From: Clostridia bacterium
GTDB taxonomy: Bacteria > Bacillota_A > Clostridia > Christensenellales > Aristaeellaceae
Assembly: GCA_025997215.1 (NCBI GenBank)
Contig: BNUH01000017.1
Coordinates: forward strand, 1-50,862
Reading direction: 5' to 3'
Length of the DNA: 50,862 nt
A program made the position numbers and the translations under genes. The notes below the pieces were generated by a model that worked only from the letters and a program-made list of their open reading frames with translations, had not been told where the DNA came from and ran no database searches. Positions 15,417-24,249 of the stretch are shown piece by piece (position 1 is the stretch's first letter; every line of letters begins with the position of its first letter).

Positions 15417-16317
15417 AGATGAAGTCGTACAGCGCCCATACCGCGTCCATAAGCCTCGGTCCAGGCCGCGATATTTCGTCAGAATTAGCGTTGAATACCC
15501 CGCCGTTCTTGACAGCCTTCAACCCCAGCCAACTCTCGCGGCTTAGAATTTCCTCAACAGGCGTCAACCCCTGGCCAAAGTACATGCCGACCGTCACGAT
15601 GTAATCCGGATCGCGCGCCAACACCTGTTCCTCGGATATCTCGCCCCAGCCTTGAACATCCTCGAACGCGTTCCTAACCCCCACCATCGCGGCCAGCTCG
15701 TTCATGAACGTGCCGCTGCCAGCCGTCCATAATCCCCACTCCAGCGGCGACACCTCAAAGTAGACGCTCTTGCTTAAATCCCCCGCCGCCTTAGCCGCAA
15801 CCTCCGCGAACGCGCTTTGCATATCCGCCACCAGCGTTTCGGCCTCGACACTCTTCCCAGCGACCGCGCCTATCAGTCGGATGGATTCGTACGTCCCGGC
15901 GATATCCGCAGCGTTGCTGACAACCACCGTAATCCCCGCCGCCGTGAGCAGTTCGGATTGCTCGATCGTCTGGGCCATGGTATTCATCAGTACTACCTGC
16001 GGCTGTAGCGCTATGATTTCCTCATAATTGGTTTCCGCGCCGGACTGCACGACGGGCACGCTCGACACCTCGGCGGGATAGTCGCAGTATGCGCCGCGCC
16101 CGACCAGCTTGTCGCCAGCCCCCAGTGCGTAGAGTATCTCCACATCCGACGCGGTCAGCGCGACAATGCGTGCCGCCGGAGCATCCAGGTGCACGGCGCG
16201 ACCCATCATGTCCGCGATGTCGATGGAACCTTCCGCCCTCGCGAATGGCACGCTGAAGATTAACAGCATCACCAGTGTAACCAGAAGCGAGAGCGCGGTA
16301 GCCTTCTTGAGTTGCAT
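15385..16317 (-). CDS. btuF: BtuF-type periplasmic binding protein
   Basis: A 310-residue extracytoplasmic binding protein. N-terminal signal (about 1-28: basic MQLKK, hydrophobic core, ending PFARA), then the helical-backbone fold of the FecB/BtuF group: RIVALTASDVEILYALGAGD, IIALQPQVVLMN, LARDPDYIVTVG. There is no lipobox cysteine, so anchoring is unclear. I choose the ATG at 16317, 9 bp after AAGGAGG; the ATG at 16323 is too close to it. The upstream leader holds a cobalamin riboswitch and a terminator, so expression should fall when corrinoid is plentiful. Confidence 0.88.
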   Translation of the reverse strand: MQLKKATALSLLVTLVMLLIFSVPFARAEGSIDIADMMGRAVHLDAPAARIVALTASDVEILYALGAGDKLVGRGAYCDYPAEVSSVPVVQSGAETNYEEIIALQPQVVLMNTMAQTIEQSELLTAAGITVVVSNAADIAGTYESIRLIGAVAGKSVEAETLVADMQSAFAEVAAKAAGDLSKSVYFEVSPLEWGLWTAGSGTFMNELAAMVGVRNAFEDVQGWGEISEEQVLARDPDYIVTVGMYFGQGLTPVEEILSRESWLGLKAVKNGGVFNANSDEISRPGPRLMDAVWALYDFIYGADELAPAA

Positions 16318-16349
16318 AAACATTCTCCTCCTTAACAGTTATTCTCCAT

Positions 16350-16380
16350 AAAAAAATACCCTCTTGCCCATGGCAAGGGG
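16350..16380 (-). terminator. Riboswitch-controlled intrinsic terminator
   Basis: Minus strand: CCCCTTGCC (16380-16372), short loop, GGCAAGAGGG (16369-16360), then TA and seven Ts (16356-16350). Upstream in the RNA, GGCAAGGGGG (16430-16421) can pair with the same CCCCTTGCC arm, giving an antiterminator that excludes the terminator. Confidence 0.88.
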
Positions 16381-16445
16381 ATAACACGTAGCATAAATCT
16401 ACAGAATTCGGCGGGACGTTCCCCCTTGCCCAGGAACCGCCAAAT

Positions 16446-16640
16446 AGAATAACAGCAGGTCTCCTGGCTTATGACTGGGATTTATAACAATCCCCACGGA
16501 AGCCCTTCTCAGGCAATCGCCCAATGGTTAACGCTTCCGGTTAAGTCAATCACAGTAATGGCTGTTGCGCCGGATTCACACCGACTTCCCTTTTCACCCG
16601 CGCCAGATGCCCGGCGCGGAAACTGCGCAATATTTAGTTG
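16446..16640 (-). ncRNA. Cobalamin riboswitch
   Basis: The minus-strand RNA carries the cobalamin aptamer marks: GGGAAGTCGGTGTGAATCCG, then GCAACAGCCATTACTGTGA (B12-box variant), and the 3' closing element GCCAGGAGACCTGC (16468-16455). It lies between a sigma-A promoter (16650-16678) and the terminator before btuF. Boundaries are approximate. With promoter, riboswitch and terminator it accounts for nearly all of the 366-bp gap 16318-16683. Confidence 0.92.
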
Positions 16641-16649
16641 TCAGGGACG

Positions 16650-16678
16650 AGTATACACGCAATATATCGGATTGTCAA
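16650..16678 (-). promoter_or_regulatory. Sigma-A promoter of the riboswitch-btuFC unit
   Basis: Minus strand: TTGACA (16678-16673), a 17-bp spacer, TATACT (16655-16650). It starts right after the ylbJ-like stop codon, so btuFC is a separate transcription unit. Confidence 0.85.
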
Positions 16679-16683
16679 TATTA

Positions 16684-17697
16684 TTACGTCGGCAGAATTC
16701 GACGATATTCAGCGCGGACACAGCTTGCGGCAACCAATATTCCAGACGCCGCCACCCAACCCCAACGATTGCCCAGCATGCCGGAGCACAGCGCCCACGC
16801 CAGTGCGCCCGCGACCACCCGCGCCGCTAACTGCACCTCAATCCTCACGCCAGCCTTCGACAAAAATGACGCGTTCTGCGCGAATACCGAGCAACCGCCG
16901 AATGTTACCACCGCGCAGATTATGGGTGCAGATATAACGATCGGCCAACCTAAGGCGGCAATCCGCGCGGAACCGCCAGCCATTTCCAATATAGCAGCCA
17001 GGATTGCCGCAGACGATTCAGGCAGCGACAGCCGCTTTACTGCCACGGCTACCGCCGCGCTGAATATCATCATGCATCCGCAAACGGTCAGCATGGCGCT
17101 CGCGGCCTGTGTTACCGCTTCACCCAGCGAAAGCGGTTTGGATTTTGTCATTTGGATAGCATGATCGGCGGATTTGGTGGTAGAATTATGATTAAGGTTA
17201 GAATTGGCAGGGATAACGTCCGGCCAGCGGCGCGTCCAGCTAAGGCAAACGGCTCCGGTTAGGAGCGCGGCCAATTCATGTGCGGCGAGCATCGTCAGTC
17301 CGATGCTTCGGCCGCCGCCCAGCCAGTTGGTCAACGCTGCCAGTATGAACATAGGGCTGGCGGTCGTGATGCACGCGGCGGCGCACTGGGCCGTGCGGCG
17401 GGATAGCCGCCCATCGGCGGCGCGTTGGGCCAGCAGCCGTGCGCCGGACGGCGATCCGCCCAGCATCCCTAGCGCTATGGTAAGCCCGGTCAGCAGAGCG
17501 TCCGCGCCGTCCCACGCGTTCAGCGACGATACGAGCAGCAGACTCAACGTCACGAATGGGAATAGCGCGGGCATTACCGATTCCGCCCAGACGCGGCACG
17601 CCTGGCGTGCGGCGGCCGTGACTGCGGCGGGTTCCAGCAGCGCCAGCGCGATCAGTCCGGCGAGCATTATGGCGCGGACGACGTTCCGTTTCATCAT
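16684..17697 (-). CDS. ylbJ: YlbJ-like sporulation integral membrane protein
   Basis: A 337-residue polytopic membrane protein with about eight hydrophobic segments. It matches the YlbJ/nucleoside-recognition Gate-domain group: AESVMPALFPFVTLSLLL, LGGSPSGARLLAQRAADG, and later MAGGSARIAALGWPIV and FGGCSVFAQN. In Bacillus YlbJ is a sporulation membrane protein. The open frame reaches 17730, overlapping the divergent patatin start; the first internal methionines at 17697/17694 are more likely, though none has a clear ribosome binding site. The neighbouring patatin parallels the Bacillus ylbJ-ylbK pair, here in divergent orientation. Confidence 0.75.
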   Translation of the reverse strand: MMKRNVVRAIMLAGLIALALLEPAAVTAAARQACRVWAESVMPALFPFVTLSLLLVSSLNAWDGADALLTGLTIALGMLGGSPSGARLLAQRAADGRLSRRTAQCAAACITTASPMFILAALTNWLGGGRSIGLTMLAAHELAALLTGAVCLSWTRRWPDVIPANSNLNHNSTTKSADHAIQMTKSKPLSLGEAVTQAASAMLTVCGCMMIFSAAVAVAVKRLSLPESSAAILAAILEMAGGSARIAALGWPIVISAPIICAVVTFGGCSVFAQNASFLSKAGVRIEVQLAARVVAGALAWALCSGMLGNRWGWVAASGILVAASCVRAEYRRILPT

Positions 17698-17728
17698 AAC
17701 CAGTACATATGCGGGGAGGTACACGTCC

Positions 17729-18583
17729 ATGAGTCAGCCTGTAGAATCCCAGCCGTCCTGTAAATCCGCCGAGGATCGCCCCGTGATCGGCCTGGCGCTG
17801 GGCGCTGGAGCGATGCGCGGCCTGGCGCACATAGGAGTGCTGCAGGTATTGGAGCGCGAACACATCCCCATCGACGTTGTGACGGGCACCAGCATCGGTG
17901 CGATCGTAGCTGGCGCGCATGCAGTCCGGCGTACTGGGCTGGAGATGGAGCGCATCGTTACGGAATTGCAGGAGTTGAGCTACTTCGACCTCGCGCTGCC
18001 GCACAAGGGTATGCTGGCAGGCAAGCGCGTACAGAAACTCTGCGGACAGATCGTGCGGAATATGTCGTTTGAAGATACCGCCAAACCCTGCGCGGTCGTG
18101 GCGTGCGCGCTCGACACGGGCGAGGAAGTTGTATTCGACTCCGGGCTGATGGAGGATGCCATTCGCGCGAGCATATCGATTCCGGGGGTATTTGTGCCGT
18201 ATGAGATCGACGGCCGCCAGTACATGGATGGCGGACTGGTCAACCGCGTGCCGGTCACGACCGCGCGCGCGCTGGGCGCAACCAAGGTAATCGGCGTGGA
18301 CGTCGGCTACAGGGGCGAACCGATGCAGCCCAAAGGGTTGCTGAGCATCATGCTCCAGGCGTTTGACATAATGGAGTGGCATATCGCGAGGTTGAAATTC
18401 TCCACAGCGGATCTGATGATCGTGCCCGATGTGCGCGACCTGAATCCCACACACATGAACCACGCGGCGCAGGCCATAGCCAAAGGCCGCGAGGCCGCGC
18501 GCGCAGCCCTGCCGCAGATTAGGAAGCTGATTGGTAATATTGATGGAAATGTTGATGAAAAAAAAGTTATGCTTACCCATTGA
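17729..18583 (+). CDS. Patatin-like phospholipase (YlbK/RssA type)
   Basis: A 284-residue serine acylhydrolase. Oxyanion-hole motif GAGAMRGLAHIG (residues 25-36), nucleophile Ser55 in GTSIG, and catalytic Asp167 in DGGLVNRVP. The ATG at 17729 follows GGGGAGG at good spacing; the frame is open much further upstream, but only as the shadow of ylbJ. The length and lack of a signal peptide fit cytoplasmic bacterial patatins such as YlbK. Substrate unknown. A promoter-like TTGACA begins inside its stop codon, probably for the downstream genes. Confidence 0.9.
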   Translation: MSQPVESQPSCKSAEDRPVIGLALGAGAMRGLAHIGVLQVLEREHIPIDVVTGTSIGAIVAGAHAVRRTGLEMERIVTELQELSYFDLALPHKGMLAGKRVQKLCGQIVRNMSFEDTAKPCAVVACALDTGEEVVFDSGLMEDAIRASISIPGVFVPYEIDGRQYMDGGLVNRVPVTTARALGATKVIGVDVGYRGEPMQPKGLLSIMLQAFDIMEWHIARLKFSTADLMIVPDVRDLNPTHMNHAAQAIAKGREAARAALPQIRKLIGNIDGNVDEKKVMLTH

Positions 18584-18608
18584 CAACATCGTAAAGTTGT
18601 GATAATAT
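18580..18608 (+). promoter_or_regulatory. Upstream promoter (P1) of the hydratase operon
   Basis: TTGACA (18580-18585), a 17-bp spacer, TAATAT (18603-18608). The -35 overlaps the patatin stop codon. A transcript from here would include the hairpin TGAGGGG/CCCCTCA near 18641-18668. Confidence 0.55.
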
Positions 18609-18693
18609 GATATTGCGTTAGAGGTGGGACGGTACTGTGGGGTGAGGGGAGCGGTATCGCCCCCCTCATCAAATCATTGGTTCGTCGGGAAAG

Positions 18694-18722
18694 TTTACAA
18701 TATCAGCGTTTTGTGATATGCT
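18694..18722 (+). promoter_or_regulatory. Downstream promoter (P2) of the hydratase operon
   Basis: TTTACA (18694-18699), a 17-bp spacer, TATGCT (18717-18722), about 55 bp before the hydratase start. Confidence 0.55.
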
Positions 18723-18776
18723 GGGGGCGTTGGGTAATTATGAATAATATATAGAATGATAAATGAGGTCTGCCCC

Positions 18777-21062
18777 ATGATCCGAGTCATTAACAAACCC
18801 TGCGCGCTGATGGGCGGCAAGCCCGTGCTGCTCGGCCCCTGGCAGCAGCAGACGGGGCCGACGGGCACGATTACCGAGGCCGTGCTGCACGCGCACGGCG
18901 GTCGCAGCATTCGATTCGACAGCCTGATCTCGCACGACATAACGTACGTGGGCATACTGCAGACGGCGCGCGCGAGCGGCCTGACGCGCTTCCCGGTGCC
19001 GTACGCGCTGACCAATTGCCACAACTCTTTGTGTGCAGTCGGCGGGACTATCAACGAGGACGATCACCGCTTCGGGTTGTCGGCTGCGAAAAAATACGGC
19101 GGGATATACGTTCCGCCGAACATGGCCGTTATCCATCAATATGCAAGGGAAGCGCTGGCCGGCGGCGGCCGGATGATCCTGGGATCCGACAGCCATACAC
19201 GGTTTGGTCCGTTTGGTTGTATGGGCATAGGCGAGGGCGGTGGCGAACTGGTCAAACAACTGTTAAGTGTGCCATACGATATGCCTGAAGCGCCAGTCGT
19301 GCTCGTTTACTTAACGGGCGCGCTGCGTGTGGGCGTCGGACCGATGGATGTCGCGCTGGCGTTGTGCGCTCAAGTTTACACGCAGGGTACAGTTCGCAAT
19401 AAAATATTGGAATTCACGGGGCCTGGGATCGGATCGCTGACGATGGACGACCGCATCGCGCTGGACGTGATGACCACCGAGACCGCGTGCCTGTCGTCGG
19501 TGTGGGAGACGGACGAGCTGGTGGAGCAGTGGCTGGCAAAACGCGGGCGGCTGGACGCGTTCCGCGACATGCGGCCGCGAGATGGCGCGCGCTATGACGC
19601 GCTGATCGAGATCGACCTGGATTCGATCGAACCGATGATCGCGCTGCCATTCCATCCGTCGAACGCTATAACCATAGATTCATTCTTGGGCAATCCGACG
19701 GATTATTTAACGAAAATCGAGGAAGAAGCGCTAAGTCTGACCGACGGGAAGGTGTCGCTGGATCTACAATCCAAGCTGAAACACGGCGGCTTCTGGGTGG
19801 ATCAGGGGATCATCGCGGGGTGCGCCGGAGGACTGTCGGGCAACCTGATCGCCGCCGCCGCGATTATGAGCGTCGGGTCGATGGGCGACGGGGCTTTCAA
19901 CATGTCGGTGTACCCGGCCAGCATTCAGATAGCGCTGGCATTGGATAAGATCGGCGTGATGTCAGAACTGACAGCCGAAGGTTGTATAATCAAGCCGTGT
20001 TTCTGCGGGCCGTGCTTCGGCGCGGGCGACGTGCCCTCGCACGGCGCGTTCTCCATACGGCATACGACGCGGAATTTCCCGAATCGGGAGGGCTCGAAGC
20101 CGGGCGATGGACAACTTTCATGCGTAGCGCTGATGGACGCGCGGTCGATCGCGATGACGGCTCGCAACGGCGGACGCCTGACGCCCGCGACGGCTGCCGG
20201 CACGCTGTATCCGCTAGATTTGGAACAGGAATTCATCGAACTGCTGGACGATGAGTGGGATGGCACGATATACGAACGAAGGGTGTATAACGGCTGGGGA
20301 CGGCCGCATCCTGACACGGAATTGGAGTATGGACCCAACATAGCGGATTGGCCGGCGATACCGCCGCTTAGCGCGCATCTGTTGATGGAATTCGCATCGG
20401 TAATACTGGACGAGGTGACCACAACCGATGAGCTTATACCGTCGGGCGAGACATCAAGCTATCGATCCAACCCGATGAGGCTGGCGGAGTTCACACTTTC
20501 TAGGCGTGATCCGGATTATGTCGATCGGGCGAAGGCTATCCAATCCATCGAACGTGAGCGGGTTTCAGGCGTCAAGTCGCTGTCGCTGATGGATTCACTC
20601 AAGAAAGTTGTCGAACGCGAGACGGGTTACACGGTGTCGGAGTTATTCAAAACGACGCAGTTTGGTTCGGCTGTGTTTGCACGGCGGCCGGGGGATGGTT
20701 CCGCGCGCGAGCAGGCCGCGTCGTGCCAGCGCGTGCTCGGCGGCGTCGCGAATCTCTGCGAGGCCTACGCGACCAAGCGTTATAAGGGTAATTGCGTCAA
20801 TTGGGGCCTCCTGCCGTTCACGCTCGCCGAGGATATTACGCTGAATCTGCAGCCAGGCGACCGACTATTCGTGCCGGATGTCCGCGCGGGTGTGCTGGAT
20901 GGGCGGGAAACGTTCATCGGGCTGTTATTAAAGAATAACTCTATTAGCCCGGCTGAAACGGTATCGCTAAAACTGGAAGGATTAAATCAACGCGAACGCG
21001 ATGTGTTGGCAGCGGGTTGTCTGATGAATTATATGCGCAGTGCTAATCAGAAAAATGTATAA
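18777..21062 (+). CDS. Aconitase-family hydratase (YbhJ-like)
   Basis: A 761-residue member of the aconitase superfamily, closest in kind to the E. coli YbhJ hydratases. Early motifs include FDSLISHDITYVGILQTA, MILGSDSHTRFGPFGCMGIGEGG and IIAGCAGGLSGN. A cysteine-rich segment CIIKPCFCGPCFGAGD (about residues 410-425) probably supplies Fe-S cluster ligands, and the C-terminal swivel domain contains RYKGNCVNWGLLPF. GAGG sits 8 bp before the ATG at 18777; the frame opens at 18756. In several Clostridia a gene of this type lies beside isocitrate dehydrogenase, as here, suggesting that it interconverts citrate and isocitrate. Direct activity is unproven from sequence. Confidence 0.85.
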   Translation: MIRVINKPCALMGGKPVLLGPWQQQTGPTGTITEAVLHAHGGRSIRFDSLISHDITYVGILQTARASGLTRFPVPYALTNCHNSLCAVGGTINEDDHRFGLSAAKKYGGIYVPPNMAVIHQYAREALAGGGRMILGSDSHTRFGPFGCMGIGEGGGELVKQLLSVPYDMPEAPVVLVYLTGALRVGVGPMDVALALCAQVYTQGTVRNKILEFTGPGIGSLTMDDRIALDVMTTETACLSSVWETDELVEQWLAKRGRLDAFRDMRPRDGARYDALIEIDLDSIEPMIALPFHPSNAITIDSFLGNPTDYLTKIEEEALSLTDGKVSLDLQSKLKHGGFWVDQGIIAGCAGGLSGNLIAAAAIMSVGSMGDGAFNMSVYPASIQIALALDKIGVMSELTAEGCIIKPCFCGPCFGAGDVPSHGAFSIRHTTRNFPNREGSKPGDGQLSCVALMDARSIAMTARNGGRLTPATAAGTLYPLDLEQEFIELLDDEWDGTIYERRVYNGWGRPHPDTELEYGPNIADWPAIPPLSAHLLMEFASVILDEVTTTDELIPSGETSSYRSNPMRLAEFTLSRRDPDYVDRAKAIQSIERERVSGVKSLSLMDSLKKVVERETGYTVSELFKTTQFGSAVFARRPGDGSAREQAASCQRVLGGVANLCEAYATKRYKGNCVNWGLLPFTLAEDITLNLQPGDRLFVPDVRAGVLDGRETFIGLLLKNNSISPAETVSLKLEGLNQRERDVLAAGCLMNYMRSANQKNV

Positions 21063-21094
21063 ATATGCATTCTCAACACGGAAAGGTTGTTACG

Positions 21095-22306
21095 ATGTCT
21101 GAGAATCTGATCATTATGAGCCGTCCTATCGTTGAGATGGATGGCGACGAGATGACGCGAGTGCTCTGGCGGAAGATCAAGGAAACACTATTGGAGCCGT
21201 TCATTAAGCTCAATACGGAATACTACGATCTGGGTTTGCCAGAGCGCGACCGCACCGACGATGTGGTGACGCACGAAGCCGCAGCCGCGATAAAGCGGCT
21301 CGGTGTGGGGGTCAAGTGCGCGACAATTACGCCGAATTCCCAGCGAGTGGAGGAGTACGGTCTCAAACAGATGTGGCCAAGTCCGAATGCGACCCTGCGC
21401 GCGGCGCTGGATGGCACCGTATTCCGCGCGCCTATCGCGGTCAAGAACATCATCCCATCGGTGCGGACGTGGAAAAAGCCGATCGTTATAGCGCGTCACG
21501 CTTATGGCGATATATATAAAGGTGTCGAGATGCGTGTGCCCAGCGCGGGTAAGGCAGAGTTGGTGTTCACCAGTGATGATGGAATCAGAACGGTTCTGCC
21601 TGTACATACATTTGATGGATCGGGGATTCTGCAGGCCGTTCACAATACCGATGTTTCCATTGAGGCGTTTGCGCGCTCGTGCTTTACGTTTGCGTTGGCC
21701 AGCATTCAAGATTTGTGGTTCGGGGCAAAGGATACGATCAGCAAAAAGTACGATCATCATTTCAAAGATATTTTTGAACGGATATATGAGGTGGAGTTTA
21801 GCGAAGCGTTTAAGGCCGCTGGGATTCACTACTATTATATGTTAATCGACGACGCTGTGGCGCGCGTGATGCGTTCGGAGGGCGGATTTATCTGGGCATG
21901 TAAGAACTATGATGGCGATGTAATGAGCGATATGGTGTCGGCTGCATTCGGCTCGTTGGCAATGATGACCAGTGTTTTGGTCAGTCCCGATGGCAAGTTT
22001 GAATATGAGGCTGCGCACGGTACGGTTACGCGGCACTACCGCCGGTTTTTAGCAGGGGAAACGACGTCCACGAATCCTATTGCGACTATTTTCGCCTGGA
22101 GCGGCGCGCTTCGCAAATCTGGTGAGATGGAGGGGAATGCTGCGCTCGTTAACTTCTCAAGGTTGTTAGAACAAGCGTGCCTCGATACGATAGAAGGCGG
22201 GCAGGCGACGAAGGATCTCGCGCCGTTGAGCGTGGAACCCATGGAGGGGCTGTCGACGGATGAGTTCCTCGCGGCCATTGCGGAGCGCTTGCGCGGGATG
22301 ATGTGA
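21095..22306 (+). CDS. icd: NADP-type isocitrate dehydrogenase
   Basis: A 403-residue enzyme of the short homodimeric (eukaryote-like) class, oxidising isocitrate to 2-oxoglutarate. Marks: PIVEMDGDEMTRVLW, the substrate region CATITPNSQRVEEYGLKQ and MWPSPNATLR, YKGVEMRVP, DDAVARVMRSEGGFIWACKN, and the coenzyme end region EAAHGTVTRHYR. I choose the ATG at 21095 after GGAAAGG; the frame opens 30 bp earlier. It follows the hydratase by 32 bp, consistent with an oxidative branch to 2-oxoglutarate. Its stop overlaps the topB start (TGATG). Confidence 0.95.
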   Translation: MSENLIIMSRPIVEMDGDEMTRVLWRKIKETLLEPFIKLNTEYYDLGLPERDRTDDVVTHEAAAAIKRLGVGVKCATITPNSQRVEEYGLKQMWPSPNATLRAALDGTVFRAPIAVKNIIPSVRTWKKPIVIARHAYGDIYKGVEMRVPSAGKAELVFTSDDGIRTVLPVHTFDGSGILQAVHNTDVSIEAFARSCFTFALASIQDLWFGAKDTISKKYDHHFKDIFERIYEVEFSEAFKAAGIHYYYMLIDDAVARVMRSEGGFIWACKNYDGDVMSDMVSAAFGSLAMMTSVLVSPDGKFEYEAAHGTVTRHYRRFLAGETTSTNPIATIFAWSGALRKSGEMEGNAALVNFSRLLEQACLDTIEGGQATKDLAPLSVEPMEGLSTDEFLAAIAERLRGMM

Positions 22307-24249
22307 TGGCTACTACTGCCCGGCGTACCGCGGTGAATAATTATGCAGTTGAACGCCAGTCGAGTCAACTCGTATTGGTTGTTGCGGAGAAACCGTCGGT
22401 TGCACGTGATCTAGCGCGCGTCCTCAACGCTAACGCAAAGGGTGATGGCTGTTTAACGGGCGGCGGGTATGTCGTCACATGGGCGGTCGGGCATTTAGTT
22501 ACACTTCAAGAACCAGATGAGATAAATCCGCAGTGGAAACGCTGGCGGGATGTGGATTTACCCATGCTTCCCACAACGATTCCGCTTAAAGTGATACCTC
22601 AAACGCGATCGCAGTTCGCTATTGTCAAAAAATGGATGAATGATTCGGCGGTCAGCCGGATCATTTGCGCGACGGATGCGGGCCGCGAAGGTGAGCTGAT
22701 ATTTCGATACATCTATCAGTTGGCAGGATCGCACAAACAATTCGATCGGTTGTGGATATCAAGCATGACCGACGAGGCGATTCGGGAGGGGTTCGCGCGG
22801 CTCAAGCCTGGTTCGGCATATGACACGCTTTACGAAAGCGCGCGTTGCCGCGCCGAAGCGGACTGGCTGGTTGGTATGAACGCCAGCCGCGCGTTTACGT
22901 TGCGTTACAATGTTTTGTTGTCAATCGGGCGGGTACAGACGCCGACTCTGGCTTTGTTAGTAAGGCGTCGCAAGGCTATTGACTCGTTCGTGCCTAAACC
23001 CTATTGGGTTGTAACGGCTGACTTTGGCGACTACACAGGGGTGTATGTCGATGCGGAGACCAATGAGTCGCATCAATTCGACGAGGCTAAAGCGCGAGCC
23101 GTGGCGGATGCCGTACGCGGCAAACCTGCGCGTGTGGATTCCGTTGAGAAAACAAGAAAGACGGATCTGCCGCCACAACTGTTGGATTTGACAAGTCTGC
23201 AGCGCGAGGCCAATCGGCTGCTCGGATTGACCGCTCAGCAAACCCTTGAAGCGGCACAATCGTTATACGAAAAGCACAAACTCATCACCTATCCGCGTAC
23301 AGACAGCCGGTATTTGTCGGATGATTTGCGGGATAAGCTGCCCGCAGCAATGCGCGGCGCTTCTGGTATTTTTGGCGAATTACAACAATATGTCGAGCCA
23401 ATTCTCGCCAAAGGATTAGCAAAATCAGCCAGAATTTTCGACACTGCAAAAGTGACGGACCACCATGCCATAATGCCCACGGGTAAAGCGGGCGGATTGG
23501 ATCGGCTGAATCCTGCAGAGCGCGGGGTATTTGGGATTATTTGTAAAAACCTGGTAGCGGCATTCTCACCGAATCATGTGTATGAACAGACAAAGGTGAG
23601 GACAGTTAGTGAAGGCTTCGCATTCGCCAGCCTGGGACGTATAATTATGCAAAACGGTTGGAAGGCGATATACAAGCGTGCCGACGATGCGCAAGACGAA
23701 CAGTTGTTGCCCGCGCTTGCCGTCGGGGACAAGCGGACTGTTCAGGATGTTTCGGTAAAGGAGGACAAAACAAAGCCGCCGCCGCCGCTGACTGACGCCA
23801 GTTTGTTGTCGGCGATGGAACATGCGGGGCGTGAGGTGGAGGACGAGGCGCTGCGGGAGGCCATGCGCGCGGGGGGATTAGGTACGCCAGCGACACGTGC
23901 GGCGACGATCGAGCGGCTGATCCATGTGGGATACGCGCTGCGGCGGGGCAAGGCGATCGCGGCCACGGACAAGGGGATGCGATTGATCGAAGTGGTGCCA
24001 GGCGTCGTCGCCGAGCCTGAATTGACGGGCAAGTGGGAGAAAGCGCTCAACGACATAGCCAAAGGCAGTGGTTCAGTGGGGAAGTTCAGGGAAGCAGCGC
24101 GCAAGTTATCCACGAGGTTGGTCGAACAGGCGCGCGAATCCCATACAACCGTTGTTTTTGATGTTGAACCTCGTAATGAGCGGAAAGCTGCAAGTCGCGG
24201 TAAGAGTTCAACTAGATCGAAAGGTTTTCCACACCGTCTCAAACCATAG
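22306..24249 (+). CDS. topB: DNA topoisomerase III
   Basis: A 647-residue type IA topoisomerase. TOPRIM domain about 20-160 (LVVAEKPSVARDLA, then ICATDAGREGELIFRYIY), catalytic Tyr329 in ITYPRTDSRYL, and C-terminal region GGLGTPATRAATIERLIHVGY. There are no C-terminal zinc fingers; the tail is short and basic (KAASRGKSSTRSKG). An ATG at 22306 overlaps the isocitrate dehydrogenase stop by one base, indicating coupling, although the two functions are unrelated. The last 42 bp overlap the convergent flavoprotein gene, so transcription termination must occur inside coding sequence. Confidence 0.95.
   Translation: MATTARRTAVNNYAVERQSSQLVLVVAEKPSVARDLARVLNANAKGDGCLTGGGYVVTWAVGHLVTLQEPDEINPQWKRWRDVDLPMLPTTIPLKVIPQTRSQFAIVKKWMNDSAVSRIICATDAGREGELIFRYIYQLAGSHKQFDRLWISSMTDEAIREGFARLKPGSAYDTLYESARCRAEADWLVGMNASRAFTLRYNVLLSIGRVQTPTLALLVRRRKAIDSFVPKPYWVVTADFGDYTGVYVDAETNESHQFDEAKARAVADAVRGKPARVDSVEKTRKTDLPPQLLDLTSLQREANRLLGLTAQQTLEAAQSLYEKHKLITYPRTDSRYLSDDLRDKLPAAMRGASGIFGELQQYVEPILAKGLAKSARIFDTAKVTDHHAIMPTGKAGGLDRLNPAERGVFGIICKNLVAAFSPNHVYEQTKVRTVSEGFAFASLGRIIMQNGWKAIYKRADDAQDEQLLPALAVGDKRTVQDVSVKEDKTKPPPPLTDASLLSAMEHAGREVEDEALREAMRAGGLGTPATRAATIERLIHVGYALRRGKAIAATDKGMRLIEVVPGVVAEPELTGKWEKALNDIAKGSGSVGKFREAARKLSTRLVEQARESHTTVVFDVEPRNERKAASRGKSSTRSKGFPHRLKP

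Noticed and set aside
17204..17728. N-terminal extension of the patatin frame
   Set aside because: This part is antisense to ylbJ and carries no domain; the ATG at 17729 has a good ribosome binding site.
17276..18589. 437-residue minus-strand ORF across ylbJ and the patatin gene
   Set aside because: Spans two well-supported genes on either strand; no motif and skewed His/Arg composition.
21188..21829. 213-residue minus-strand ORF in the isocitrate dehydrogenase gene
   Set aside because: Complete overlap with a conserved enzyme; no start signals.
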